From assembly GCA_038230515.1 (NCBI GenBank), contig JBBRND010000004.1:1-64000 (forward strand): a stretch of DNA of 64,000 nt, written 5' to 3'. Numbering within the stretch: the stretch's first letter is position 1; each line of letters starts with the position of its first letter. A model generated the notes under the pieces. The model had not been told where the DNA came from. It saw only the letters and a program-made list of their open reading frames with translations, and did no database searches. Below are positions 17,391 to 26,977 of this stretch, piece by piece. A program made the position numbers and the translations under genes. Origin of the DNA: JAPLDB01 sp038230515. Lineage in GTDB: Bacteria; Bacteroidota; Bacteroidia; AKYH767-A; 2013-40CM-41-45.

Positions 17391-18755
17391 ATGCAAAAAT
17401 TTACTTTACTTAAATCAATTCTTTTCATCACTGCTTCCTTCGTTTTTTCAATAGCGAAAGCGCAAATGATCGTAACCGTTGCCGGCAACGGAGTTCAGGG
17501 ATTTACAACAGACGGTATTGCTGCAATAACTTCTGAATTAAACAACCCATACAATGTAGCGGTTGATGCATCTAGAAATATTTTTATTGCAGATTACGAT
17601 AACAACCGCATAAGAAAAGTAACTGCTTCCACAGGCATCATTAGCACCCTGGCAGGCACCGGCACTGCCGGATTTAGTGGCGATAGCGGACTGGCAACGC
17701 AGGCAAAAATAAACCAACCCCGCGGCATTGCCATAGATGAACAAGGTAATGTTTATTTTGCCGATCAAGCCAATTTCAGAATACGAAAAGTAGATGCCGC
17801 AACCGGCATTATCACCACCGTTGCAGGCAATGGAGCTCCCGGATACAGCGGTAACAACGGTCCGGCAACAGCAGCAATGATTAATTTCGCCCATAGCATT
17901 GCAATAGATCCCAATGGAGATTTAGTAATAGCCGATACGTGGAATCATTTAATCCGGAAAGTAACAATGTCAACCGGAATAATTAAAACAATCATCGGTT
18001 CGGGCTTTCCAGGATTCAGTGGCGACAGCGGATTAGCCCGCATTGCCCGGCTTAACTACCCTACAGGAATTGCAATAGATGCTTCCGGAAATATTTACAT
18101 CACTGATCAACAAAATAACAGGGTTCGGAAAGTTACAGCAGCCGATAGCTTAATTCATACCATAGCAGGAAACGGAATTATGGGCTATTATGGTGATGGA
18201 GGACTTGCCTTAGCTGCACAATTAAACAAACCAGTTGGAGTAGCCGTTGATGCTGCCGGAGTTGTTTACGTAGCAGATTCTTACAACAACAGAGTCAGAA
18301 AAATTGATCTCTCAGGAATGATTTCATCACTCTCAGGAACCGGAGTTCCTGGTTACAATGGAGACAGCATCTCCTGCTACACTGCGGAATTAAACGGTCC
18401 CAGTGATATGACGCTCGATAATGCCGGGAATATCTACTTCTGCGATGCACATAATTACCGTGTACGCAAAATTTTAAAATCATTAGTTGGCATAGAAGAA
18501 TTAAATGAAAATAATTCACTCACTCTCTTTCCAAATCCAACCGAAGCCACATTGGCAATAAGCACCACTCAAGGTGCAATCAAGTCAACAGAAATTTACA
18601 ACGTGCTAGGCGAAAAAGTAATGACAGCTTCTACTCAAACTTCCGGTTCTCCATTCCAAACAGAACTCAATGTATCTTCCCTCACTCCCGGAATATATTT
18701 TGTAACCGTGAAAACAGAAAAAGGAAATCTTACTCAGAAGCTGATAAAGAACTGA
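17391..18755 (+). CDS. Secreted NHL-repeat beta-propeller, T9SS type A
   Basis: A 454-residue protein with a signal peptide (SILFITASFVFSIAKAQ), then six NHL-type blades of about 55 residues, each with an IAxDxxGNxYxADxxNxRIRKV-like core and a TVAGNGxxGYSGDxGxA loop. A C-terminal T9SS type A tail (LFPNPTEATLAIS ... GEKVM ... PGIYFVTVKTEKG ... KLIKN) directs export and anchoring by the type IX system. The promoter box TATCCTTG at 17365-17372 (7 of 8) lies 18 nt before ATG. A surface binding or scaffold role is likely; no enzyme motif is seen. Confidence 0.88.
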   Translation: MQKFTLLKSILFITASFVFSIAKAQMIVTVAGNGVQGFTTDGIAAITSELNNPYNVAVDASRNIFIADYDNNRIRKVTASTGIISTLAGTGTAGFSGDSGLATQAKINQPRGIAIDEQGNVYFADQANFRIRKVDAATGIITTVAGNGAPGYSGNNGPATAAMINFAHSIAIDPNGDLVIADTWNHLIRKVTMSTGIIKTIIGSGFPGFSGDSGLARIARLNYPTGIAIDASGNIYITDQQNNRVRKVTAADSLIHTIAGNGIMGYYGDGGLALAAQLNKPVGVAVDAAGVVYVADSYNNRVRKIDLSGMISSLSGTGVPGYNGDSISCYTAELNGPSDMTLDNAGNIYFCDAHNYRVRKILKSLVGIEELNENNSLTLFPNPTEATLAISTTQGAIKSTEIYNVLGEKVMTASTQTSGSPFQTELNVSSLTPGIYFVTVKTEKGNLTQKLIKN

Positions 18756-18796
18756 TCAATAAAAAAAATGAACAGTGTGAGAGGAATTATGCGTTC

Positions 18797-20620
18797 TTAA
18801 TTCTTCAGCCAATAGTTAAGCACCGCAATTCTCCAAACAAGGTTCGCATTTTTGTCATCCCCTTTTTTAAAATCATAAAGAAGAGAATTCATTTTTTTCT
18901 GATCGAGGAAATCAATTCGCGAAAAACCATCTTCAATTAAAAACTTCAGCGGCCCGCGAAGCCATTTAACCTCACCGGGCGTCACAAAACCTTTTTTATC
19001 CTTTCGCCAGGCAATTTTTTCAGGAAGAATATGCTGCATAGAATCCCGAAGAATTTTTTTTGTCACACCTTTATTTATTTTGTCATCATCATTCAGCGAA
19101 AAAATAAATTCAACCAGCCGGTGATCCAGAAAAGGCACCCGCGATTCAATAGAAAAAGCCATCGAGTTGCGGTCTTCATACTGAAGTAACGAAGGAAGAG
19201 AAGTAGTAAAAGTAAGATGATACAAAAATTGATTTAACCGCGATCCGCCAGTTGAGTCCAGCTTAAAATTAATGCCCTTATCAGAAGAGAGAAAAGGAAA
19301 ATAATTTTTGTATTCCGTTTCATAAAGTTTCTGCTCACTCATAACACCAGAAAGAATACTCTTCAGAAAAATATCAGAAGATTTCTTGAACCCCATTTGC
19401 TGCATACCGGCATGAGCGAAGCATTGCCTGATCGCCTGAGTAAACTTAAACTGATTTAATAAGCCGCCAATGAGCCGGTAGAAAGAGTGCATATACCCAC
19501 CAAGAATTTCATCAGCCCCTTGTCCGTCAACAACAACTTTCACTTTTTTCTCTGCCGCCAGTTTCATTACAAAATATTGTGATATGGGAGAAGAACCCGC
19601 AATGGGAACATCAGCATGATAAATTGCAGAAGCAAAATAATCTGCAATATCTTTTTCTGATGGAGTAAAATAAGATGGATTGAGTGATGGATACTTCGAA
19701 AGAACCTCAGTAACAAAAGGTCGTTCATCAACTTCATTCTTTCCCTCGTAATAAACGGTGAATGTTTTAAAATTAAGATCAGGAAAATCAGTAGCAATAG
19801 CAGATGCAATTGAAGAACTGTCTAATCCTCCACTAAGGCAACCACCAATTTCCACATCACTCCGCATGTGTTGACGAATGCTTTGATCAAATAAATAAAA
19901 AAATCTATCACGCTTTTCAGCATTCGAGCCACTAAATTTTTTGGTTGTATCAATGTCCCAGTATTTCGAAATAGAAATTTTTCCATTTGAATAAACGAGA
20001 TTATGAGAAGCTGGAAGCGATTTGAGTTTTTGATAATACGTTTCATCTTGATAACACATCCACCCTAATTGCAAACCTCGACTTACCTGATCAAGGTTTA
20101 ACTCACTGTCGAATATCGGTGATTGTTTTAATGCCTTGTATTCCGAGCCAAAATAAAAACGATCGCCCGAATGAATGTAGTAGAAGGGTTTTATCCCGAA
20201 ACGATCGCGAGAACAGAAAAGCGATTTTTCTTTTTTATCCCAAATGGCAAATGCCCACATTCCCATAAAATATTGAACGCATTCCTTGCCGTATTCACGA
20301 TATGCTGCAAGTATAACTTCTGTGTCAGATTGAGTTTGGAATTTGTAACCTTTCTTCTTTAACTCTTCCCGAACTTCAATATAATTGTAGATCTCTCCAT
20401 TGAAAGTAATAACCGCATCAAAATAGTCCATCGGCTGATTGCCCTCAGGCGAAAGATCAATAATACTCAACCGATTATGCCCAAGTGATACTGCACCTTC
20501 ATGCCAGGTGCCTCGTGCGTCAGGTCCCCGGTGGGCAATGCTCTGCAACATAGACCCAAGCATTCCACTCGCACTATCGCCCATCACTTGCTGATCAACA
20601 AAACCTGCTATTCCACACAT
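18797..20620 (-). CDS. asnB: Asparagine synthase, glutamine-hydrolysing
   Basis: A 607-residue two-domain enzyme. The N-terminal glutaminase begins MCGIAGFVDQQ with the catalytic Cys2 and contains HRGPDARG, RLSIIDL and FNGEIYNY. The synthetase domain has the ATP-binding SGGLDSSSIA and the DGQGADEILGGY segment. It lies 11 nt downstream of a glycosyltransferase gene on the same strand and after yfhO. Homologues in such places often amidate a sugar or peptide in surface-polymer synthesis instead of making asparagine, so the substrate is open. A second copy lies at 48575-50473, again beside glycan genes. Confidence 0.9.
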   Translation of the reverse strand: MCGIAGFVDQQVMGDSASGMLGSMLQSIAHRGPDARGTWHEGAVSLGHNRLSIIDLSPEGNQPMDYFDAVITFNGEIYNYIEVREELKKKGYKFQTQSDTEVILAAYREYGKECVQYFMGMWAFAIWDKKEKSLFCSRDRFGIKPFYYIHSGDRFYFGSEYKALKQSPIFDSELNLDQVSRGLQLGWMCYQDETYYQKLKSLPASHNLVYSNGKISISKYWDIDTTKKFSGSNAEKRDRFFYLFDQSIRQHMRSDVEIGGCLSGGLDSSSIASAIATDFPDLNFKTFTVYYEGKNEVDERPFVTEVLSKYPSLNPSYFTPSEKDIADYFASAIYHADVPIAGSSPISQYFVMKLAAEKKVKVVVDGQGADEILGGYMHSFYRLIGGLLNQFKFTQAIRQCFAHAGMQQMGFKKSSDIFLKSILSGVMSEQKLYETEYKNYFPFLSSDKGINFKLDSTGGSRLNQFLYHLTFTTSLPSLLQYEDRNSMAFSIESRVPFLDHRLVEFIFSLNDDDKINKGVTKKILRDSMQHILPEKIAWRKDKKGFVTPGEVKWLRGPLKFLIEDGFSRIDFLDQKKMNSLLYDFKKGDDKNANLVWRIAVLNYWLKN

Positions 20621-20631
20621 TTATTTCTCTT

Positions 20632-21987
20632 CTAAAAAGATTTAGTTCCTTTTGAAATTATTTTTGACAACTGCATCGTCAATGATCTCCTTGAATACTT
20701 TTCAAAAGTACGGGAGTGATTTTGCTCCAATGAATTTTGATTCCATTTCAAAAATAATTCTGATAAATACTTTTTCAATCCCAAAGAATTATTTCTTTCA
20801 AAAGTCTTCCCTGCTTCACATTCCTCAATAATTTTAGCCGCATCACCATCCTTTGCTCCAATGCAAATAATCGTTTTTCTTGAGGCAAGGTATTCAAACA
20901 ATTTTCCTGTAAGTATTCCATGACTGTCAAGTACATCAGGAATTACCAGTAGCAAGGCATCAGAATTTCTCATGTAATTAATTGCTTCCTTATGCGGCAC
21001 GTGAGGAATAAATTCTGTCACAGATTCGAGATTATTTTCTATCACGAACGAAACAATGTTCTCTGTTCTTCCTCCAACAAATCGCAGCTTCACTTTTGCA
21101 GTTGGTGTTTCTTTCAACGCATCACGCAAACATTCAAAGAAAATTTTCGGATTGTAGATGTCCGCCATTGTGCCAACGTAGGTGATCGTGAAGGAATTAT
21201 TTACGGTATCTACAATTTCTGTGAAATCATTTTCATCAAAACCATTCGGGACAATATGAATTTTTGCTTCTGAAATTTTGCCTGATTTATCAAGGTAATT
21301 TTTCTTAATTGGATTACTCACAACAATCAACTCATCTGCCTCTTCAACAACTTTCTTCTCAAACGCGGAATCTCTTTTGGCTGCCACTGAAGTATGTAGC
21401 ATGTCTTTGTAATAAAATATATCTGTCCAAGGATCTCGCAGGTCGGCAATCCATTTCAGGTGAGGGAATTTTTTCTTCAGTCGCAATCCCACCAGTTGTG
21501 AACTGTGTGGCGGAGATGAAATAAGAATTATGTCAATCTTTTCTGCCTGAATTACTTCAACTGCTTTTTCATACGCATGCTTCACCCAACCTTTGCGCGC
21601 ATCAGGAATAAAAAAATTGCCACGAATAAAACGTAAAACTTTTTGAGAAAATTTTTCTTTGTCTTTATTTGCAAAGCCGCCATAAGGAGCTTTGTTGCCC
21701 GTAAACTTTGTAAGAATGCTCAACGGTTCAAAGGAATCCGTTCTAAAAATTTTTACATCTTCAGGAACATCATTGAGCAAAGAAGAATCAAGGATAGGAT
21801 AACTGGCTACTTTATCATCAACAGTAATTACAAAAGGAGTATATCCGAATTCAGGAAGATATTTTACAAACTTTAGAATTCGCTGAACACCTGCTCCGCC
21901 TGACGGGGGCCAGTAGTATGAAATGATGAGTACGCGTTTGCAATTCGAGGTTTGAGGTTTGGGATTTGAGGTTGAAGAAGACAACAC
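20632..21987 (-). CDS. Glycosyltransferase family 4-type
   Basis: A 451-residue protein with two Rossmann-type halves. YYWPPSGGAGVQRILKFVKYL near the N-terminus is the acceptor-side glycine loop; IADLRDPW and VPNGFDEND lie mid-protein; the C-terminal half has the donor-site GKLFEYLASRKTI. The frame's first GTG (21987) falls inside a dispersed AACCTCAAACC repeat, so the first 16 residues (LSSSTSNPKPQTSNC) are repeat-encoded, and true initiation is uncertain. It lies between yfhO (20 nt upstream) and asnB (11 nt downstream), indicating a surface-glycan transcript. Confidence 0.88.
   Translation of the reverse strand: MLSSSTSNPKPQTSNCKRVLIISYYWPPSGGAGVQRILKFVKYLPEFGYTPFVITVDDKVASYPILDSSLLNDVPEDVKIFRTDSFEPLSILTKFTGNKAPYGGFANKDKEKFSQKVLRFIRGNFFIPDARKGWVKHAYEKAVEVIQAEKIDIILISSPPHSSQLVGLRLKKKFPHLKWIADLRDPWTDIFYYKDMLHTSVAAKRDSAFEKKVVEEADELIVVSNPIKKNYLDKSGKISEAKIHIVPNGFDENDFTEIVDTVNNSFTITYVGTMADIYNPKIFFECLRDALKETPTAKVKLRFVGGRTENIVSFVIENNLESVTEFIPHVPHKEAINYMRNSDALLLVIPDVLDSHGILTGKLFEYLASRKTIICIGAKDGDAAKIIEECEAGKTFERNNSLGLKKYLSELFLKWNQNSLEQNHSRTFEKYSRRSLTMQLSKIISKGTKSF
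21944..21975. repeat. Dispersed 'AAACCTCAAACC'-type repeat at a gene start
   Basis: TTCGAGGTTTGAGGTTTGGG continuing with ATTTGAGG is the same word family as at 1290-1337 and 34314-34359. It overlaps the first codons of the glycosyltransferase gene. Confidence 0.55.
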
Positions 21988-22007
21988 TTAACGTTTTATT
22001 AGTGGCT

Positions 22008-24569
22008 TTAATTATCAAGAAGTTTCTCTTGCTTACCGGTAATCCCTTCTCGTTTTCTATTTAGAGTACTCGATAAAACAACATAAGATTCCCTTTGCTT
22101 TCTCTTCCATTCAACAAACCCAATTCCTCCGACAAGTAAAATTAAAAGCGCGGAACTTGCCAATGAGATCTTTTCTCCCGTTGCATACACTGTTGGCTCA
22201 AACTTCCACTCGATGGAGTGAATACCGGCAGGAACTTTCATTCCACGTAAAACATAATTCGCACGCAGGTAGTCAGATTTCTTCCCATCCACGTAAACGT
22301 TCCATCCTTTGTCGTAATAAATTTCAGAGAACACAGCAAACTGCGGGGAGGTTGAATTGCTTTTGTAAACAAGATCATTCAGCTTGAATGATGTTAAAGA
22401 GATCGAAGAAGTTGAATCAGCAGAAGGGGTAAATCCTGTCACTTGTTCTTTGAATCTTTCATCAACTATAACAGTTGTTTTCGGATTGAAAGAATTCATT
22501 GAAGCAATTTCTGAATCAGCATTCGGAACAACTTTTATTTCATTTACAAACCATGCATTACCGAGCGCGCCTTGGTTTACAAGCGGAGCGCCATCAGGAT
22601 TCAAGATAAGATATTTTGTATTGAGCATGTTTATGGTCGGTTGAGAGAAGGCAGTTGCCATTGATGCACTGTCCTGCTTTTGAAATGCTGATTTCATTGC
22701 TGCCATTTCAGGAGTAAGACAATCGTCAATCAACTCTTTGTAGCGTTTCAGTTTTGCTCCGTGATAACCACCGATAGATTGATGATAGTACGAAGTGCTA
22801 GCATCATTGAAAGTGTTTGCTGCAAGATTCAATACACGATAGGTAGAAGTATCTCGCAGAATTAATTCATCTGCCTGCGTCATAGGAAAGGGTGCGGCAT
22901 TGACTGACTTACGTGAATAGTCATCTGAACCGAGATACCTTCTGTCAACCGTCCACATATCAATCAGAATAAGCGCTGCGAGAGACCAGATGACATATTC
23001 ATCTCGGAATTTGTAACGCACGAAAGTGTAAATAAGAATAGCAGCAATAAAAACCAAAAAGAAAGTGCGCATGGCATCAGCGCTCATAATTGTTTTGCGC
23101 GCAGATTCCACAGAGTTAAAAAATCCATCAATAACATCCTGAGAAATATTCTGACCTTTCGTTGATGCAATTACATTATCATATTCTTCCTGAGTATAAA
23201 AGGAAGTGAACACGGTAGGTGCCACAAGAATGAGCAAAGAAATGCCGAGCACAATTCCTCCTCCAAAATAAAGTTTTTTGATGTTCTGTTTCATCCATGC
23301 TGATTCTTTCACAATTTTATCTAACGCGAGAACAGCCATGAGAGGCATCATGAATTCAACAATCGTCAGCGTCATGGAAACGGTGCGGAACTTATCGTAA
23401 CCCGGAACATGATCAAGAAAGAAATTTGTGAAGCCCATAAAATGTTTTCCCCAACTCAACATTAAACCAAGAACCGTTGCTGAAAGAATCCACCACTTCA
23501 TTTCCCCTTTCACAATGAAGAGTCCGATTACAAAAAGCAAGCAGATGATTGCACCGGCATAAGCGGGTCCCCCCGTGAACGGCAAATCTCCATAGTATGC
23601 ACCGAACTGCCCAACGTTTTGCTTGTAGTTCGGTTCCACATCTTTCAAGGCATCTTTATTCATTTTCGCAATCGGCTCGGAAACCCCTCCTTTAAAATTC
23701 GGAACGAACAGTGTGAAACTCTCGCCTACTCCATAACTCCAACCCGTTACATAATCGCGATCGAGACCGGTGGTTTTATTTTCTTTATCAGCAGTAAGTT
23801 CTGATGGTCCGCGAGTAGAATATTTTCCGTACTCTTCTGTTGCCATCAGGTTTGTAATGTTTGTGCAGGCAGCGATGATTGCAACCACAGCAAGCGAAGC
23901 AGTAGCTTTGAAAAAATAAGAAAGTGTTTTTTCTCTGTACGCTTTTATCAACTCTGAAATTCCCAACAACACAATAATCATAATGAGGTAATACGTAATC
24001 TGTAAATGATTTGCATAAAGCTCAAGTGCAAGCATCAAACCTGTAACTGCTGTACCAAGCAGCCAGCGCCCACGATAAGTCATGATGATACCGGCAATGA
24101 CAGGTGCCATGTAACCAATGGCATGTGCCTGCGTGTTGTGTCCGGTTCCAATGTAAATAATAAAGTAACTCGAAAATGCAAAGCCGATGGAACCAAGTAT
24201 TGCAATGCGGTGATCAATCCTAAGAACAATGAGTAGAAAATAAAATCCGATCATAAGTAACCACACCAGGTTTGCAGGAGAGGGAAGCCCGAGCCAGATT
24301 GCTTTATTGATGTATTGAATAAGATTGGCAGGATACACTACAGAAATCTGGTAAGCAGGCATTCCTCCGAACATTGCATTCGTCCACAAAGGTTCTTCGT
24401 GATACTTCGCACGGAAGTCGTCAATGGCTTTGCTCATTCCTTCCCAATTGGAAATATCGCTTTGCTTCATTTCCTTCCCGCTGAAGAGCGGAGAAAAATA
24501 TGCCATGGTGATGGCGAGGAAAACTGCGATGGCAATGAGATGAGGAAGATATTTTTTCAGTTTATTCAT
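22008..24569 (-). CDS. YfhO-family multi-pass membrane protein
   Basis: An 853-residue integral membrane protein with about 12-14 helices in the first 560 residues and another near the C-terminus (LASSALLILLVGGIGFVEW), enclosing an extracytoplasmic beta-rich domain (about 570-810, SEIYYDKGWNVYVDGKKSDYLRANYVLRGMKVPAGIHSIEWKF in pieces). The family is GT-C-like and linked to glycosylation of cell-wall polymers in Gram-positives. In Bacteroidota it usually lies beside glycosyltransferases, as here. The N-terminal loop (FSPLFSGKEMKQSDI...) has the acidic residue typical of GT-C enzymes. Confidence 0.88.
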   Translation of the reverse strand: MNKLKKYLPHLIAIAVFLAITMAYFSPLFSGKEMKQSDISNWEGMSKAIDDFRAKYHEEPLWTNAMFGGMPAYQISVVYPANLIQYINKAIWLGLPSPANLVWLLMIGFYFLLIVLRIDHRIAILGSIGFAFSSYFIIYIGTGHNTQAHAIGYMAPVIAGIIMTYRGRWLLGTAVTGLMLALELYANHLQITYYLIMIIVLLGISELIKAYREKTLSYFFKATASLAVVAIIAACTNITNLMATEEYGKYSTRGPSELTADKENKTTGLDRDYVTGWSYGVGESFTLFVPNFKGGVSEPIAKMNKDALKDVEPNYKQNVGQFGAYYGDLPFTGGPAYAGAIICLLFVIGLFIVKGEMKWWILSATVLGLMLSWGKHFMGFTNFFLDHVPGYDKFRTVSMTLTIVEFMMPLMAVLALDKIVKESAWMKQNIKKLYFGGGIVLGISLLILVAPTVFTSFYTQEEYDNVIASTKGQNISQDVIDGFFNSVESARKTIMSADAMRTFFLVFIAAILIYTFVRYKFRDEYVIWSLAALILIDMWTVDRRYLGSDDYSRKSVNAAPFPMTQADELILRDTSTYRVLNLAANTFNDASTSYYHQSIGGYHGAKLKRYKELIDDCLTPEMAAMKSAFQKQDSASMATAFSQPTINMLNTKYLILNPDGAPLVNQGALGNAWFVNEIKVVPNADSEIASMNSFNPKTTVIVDERFKEQVTGFTPSADSTSSISLTSFKLNDLVYKSNSTSPQFAVFSEIYYDKGWNVYVDGKKSDYLRANYVLRGMKVPAGIHSIEWKFEPTVYATGEKISLASSALLILLVGGIGFVEWKRKQRESYVVLSSTLNRKREGITGKQEKLLDN

Positions 24570-24707
24570 ACAATATAACTTAGAAATTTCGGATTGTGGA
24601 TTCTTGATCTCGGATTGAATACAAAAAGAGAGTGCAGAATTAAGAATAAAAAATCAGCAATAAAAAAAAATCAGAGAAGTGATAAACAGAGCGTTGTTAA
24701 GTCATTG

Positions 24708-24911
24708 CTATTTCACTTCTTCGTAATCCACATATTCTCCACTGTCATTATTTTTATTGGAAGAAGATTTTGTTTGAGTAATGGTTACTTCCCCTTCTTT
24801 CTTCTGTGGTTGTTGATATTCGTGCTTGCGCTGAACAGTATGTTTTGTAGTGCCGCCAAAGATGCGCGAGAGAATCCAGATAATGAGAATGGTATAAAAG
24901 ACATCTGCCAT
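24708..24911 (-). CDS. Small membrane protein, DUF4834-like
   Basis: A 67-residue protein with one N-terminal membrane helix (VFYTILIIWILSRIFGG) and a charged, Gln/Lys/Ser-rich tail ending YVDYEEVK. Size and layout match the small DUF4834 proteins that accompany yfhO in many Bacteroidota; this assignment is from memory. Its ATG directly follows a copy of the AACCTTAAACTTTAACC repeat. No function is known. The gap 24570-24707 shows no gene. Confidence 0.65.
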   Translation of the reverse strand: MADVFYTILIIWILSRIFGGTTKHTVQRKHEYQQPQKKEGEVTITQTKSSSNKNNDSGEYVDYEEVK

Positions 24912-24964
24912 TGCAGGTTAAAGTTTAAGGTTCAAAGGTAAGAATGGATTCCAATTCGAAATTT

Positions 24965-26521
24965 CTACTCCTTCACAAGTTTCTTCACCACACTCCCCTC
25001 CTCTGTTTCAATTTTTACAAAATAAATGCCTGGGGGAAAGAGTAGGCAGGCGACAGTCTGTAGTCCGCAGTGAACAGCCGAATATATTTTTTCTCCAAGC
25101 AGATTAGAAATCTGAATTGATTTAATTGCCGACTGCTTACTGCCAACAGCAAACTCGCTTTCAGCAGGATTCGGATAAATAAAAATTGAATTCTCAAAAA
25201 CGTTCTCTTTAATTCCATCAGAAATACAAAGTGTTTCTACGGTTGCTCCGGTGCTTGTATTTGTAAAAGTTGGAATCACCATAGTGCCTGGAGTGAATGC
25301 CGTGAGTTGATGATTGATGAACTGTGTAGCTGGCGAAGTTACTGTTGCATTGCTACTTCGCTCTGTGCATCCCATGTTTCCGCTTGCATCCGTTTTTACA
25401 AGAAAGACATCGTTATGAATATTCCAGTTGAAATAAGTTCCTGTGATGGCAAAGCCGCTGTCGGAAGTTTGAATGAGAGAATATCCTTCATTGTTCTGCA
25501 AACCATTTATTGTTTTTGTCCAGAGTGTATCTCCACCGGAATTTGTTTTGATCAAGTACACATCAAAATTTCCGAAAGAGAAACTTGCGGATTCACCGAT
25601 GAACAAATATCCTCCATCAAAAGTCTGATGAATGGATTCGCTGAGGTCATCACTGCTTCCTCCATAGGTTTTAGTCCACATTAAACTTCCTGAAGAATCT
25701 GTTTTGATGAGATAAAAGTCTGCTGACCCTACTCCGAAACTATACGTTACCGCTGCAATTGCATAACCTCCATCAGCAGTTTGTTCTACCTGCTGACCGT
25801 AATCATAACCGGTTTCACCGAAGGCCTTTGTCCACTCTACATTTCCGAGGGCATCTGTTTTGAAAAGACAAACATCAACATCCTGAGTACTTTTATCCTC
25901 AATAGTTCCGGTAGCAATAAAACCGCCATCAGATGTTTGCACTGCGGAATAAACAGCAGCGTTGTAATTTGTTTCGCCATACGATTTTGTCCAGAGTGTA
26001 TCTCCCGTAGAATTTGTTTTGATGAAGTAGATCAGATTGCTTCCATTGTAGAGATAGCCGGCAATAAAGTATCCGCTGTCTGTAGTTTGAACAACCGAAT
26101 AGGTATGCTCTTGCCCCGCGATCTCATAACTTTTACTCCACACCACATTTCCTGCTGAATCCGTTTTGAGAAGATAGGGATTAAAAAGATTTCCGTTTCC
26201 GTTTATGCCTGTAAAAATAAATCCTCCGTCAAGAGTTTGCTTAACGGCTGCGCACTGGTATTGATTGAAGTTTTCGCGAATCAGTTTTGTCCAGAGCGTA
26301 TCACCATTCGAATTGGTGCGGATAAGAAAAAGAGATTCGAAAATATTTCCAGCGGTGTATCGAGTACCTGCAATTGCATATCCGCCATCGGCAGTTTGCA
26401 AAATGGATTGACCGATGTCTTCTACCAAAGAATCTCCGTAGGTTTTCTGAAAGGTGATCTGAGCTTGAGAAAAACTCAGGAAACTGAAAAACAAAAGGAA
26501 CACAAGTAAGGGTTGTTTCAT
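24965..26521 (-). CDS. Secreted repeat protein, T9SS type A
   Basis: A 518-residue protein with a signal peptide (PLLVFLLFFSFLSFSQAQ), then about seven repeats of roughly 50 residues with the core QTxDGGYxIAGxxY ... YLIKTDSxGxxxWTKxYG, which probably form a beta-propeller. The C-terminal T9SS type A tail has IYPNPAESEFAVG, LGEKIYSAV and PGIYFVKIETEEGSVVKKLVKE. A surface or extracellular location is expected; no enzymatic residues are recognisable. Confidence 0.85.
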   Translation of the reverse strand: MKQPLLVFLLFFSFLSFSQAQITFQKTYGDSLVEDIGQSILQTADGGYAIAGTRYTAGNIFESLFLIRTNSNGDTLWTKLIRENFNQYQCAAVKQTLDGGFIFTGINGNGNLFNPYLLKTDSAGNVVWSKSYEIAGQEHTYSVVQTTDSGYFIAGYLYNGSNLIYFIKTNSTGDTLWTKSYGETNYNAAVYSAVQTSDGGFIATGTIEDKSTQDVDVCLFKTDALGNVEWTKAFGETGYDYGQQVEQTADGGYAIAAVTYSFGVGSADFYLIKTDSSGSLMWTKTYGGSSDDLSESIHQTFDGGYLFIGESASFSFGNFDVYLIKTNSGGDTLWTKTINGLQNNEGYSLIQTSDSGFAITGTYFNWNIHNDVFLVKTDASGNMGCTERSSNATVTSPATQFINHQLTAFTPGTMVIPTFTNTSTGATVETLCISDGIKENVFENSIFIYPNPAESEFAVGSKQSAIKSIQISNLLGEKIYSAVHCGLQTVACLLFPPGIYFVKIETEEGSVVKKLVKE

Positions 26522-26610
26522 TGCCGTAAACTTAAAGCAAATTTTTGAAGATAGTTGTTAAACCCCGTTGCTTCATTAATCAAAAGCATACAATATTCTC
26601 AAATTCGTAT

Positions 26611-26885
26611 TGTAAACTTTTACAATAGGGTAAAATGTCCATGGGATGGCACTGTAAACTTTTACAGTAGGGCAAAATATTTATGGGATGGTATTGTAAA
26701 CTTTTGCAGTAGGGTAAAATTTGTATGGGATAGCTCTGTAAACTTTTGCAGTAGGGTAAAATTTGTATGGGATCGCACTGTAAACTTTTACAATAGGGCA
26801 AAATATTTATGGGATGGTATTGTAAACTTTTACAGTAGGGTAAAATATGTATGGGATAGTATTGTAAACTTTTGCAATAGGGTAA
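26611..26885. repeat. Tandem repeat array B: 6.5 units of 42 bp
   Basis: Six full 42-bp units (26611, 26653, 26695, 26737, 26779, 26821) and a partial seventh. Each begins TGTAAACTTTTACAGTAGGG, which contains the dyad GTAAA-CT-TTTAC, and ends ATGGGATRGYAY. The unit equals 14 codons and four helical turns. The plus strand reads VNFYSRVKYVWDSI-like repeats that run into the ABC permease frame; the minus strand reads LPYCKSLQYHPINI-like repeats. The array fills the gap between divergent genes. A good promoter lies between it and the permease, so I treat it as non-coding. Confidence 0.95.
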
Positions 26886-26942
26886 TGTCCCCCATCATTC
26901 GTTCATTCGTTCCCTGCCGAGTTAATCATCCGTTAATCTTTC

Positions 26943-26972
26943 TTTGTTACAAAAAGAAATCATTTACTTTTA
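26943..26972 (+). promoter_or_regulatory. Promoter of the ABC permease gene
   Basis: TTTG (26943-26946), an 18-nt spacer, and TACTTTTA (26965-26972; 7 of 8 to TAnnTTTG). Only 5 nt separate it from ATG at 26978, so the message is predicted to be nearly leaderless. This fixes the gene start downstream of array B. Confidence 0.65.
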
Positions 26973-26977
26973 CCCGC

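Noticed and set aside
26555..26977. 141-residue N-terminal extension of the ABC permease
   Set aside because: It is made wholly of array B and upstream sequence, precedes the promoter, and is not typical of the family.
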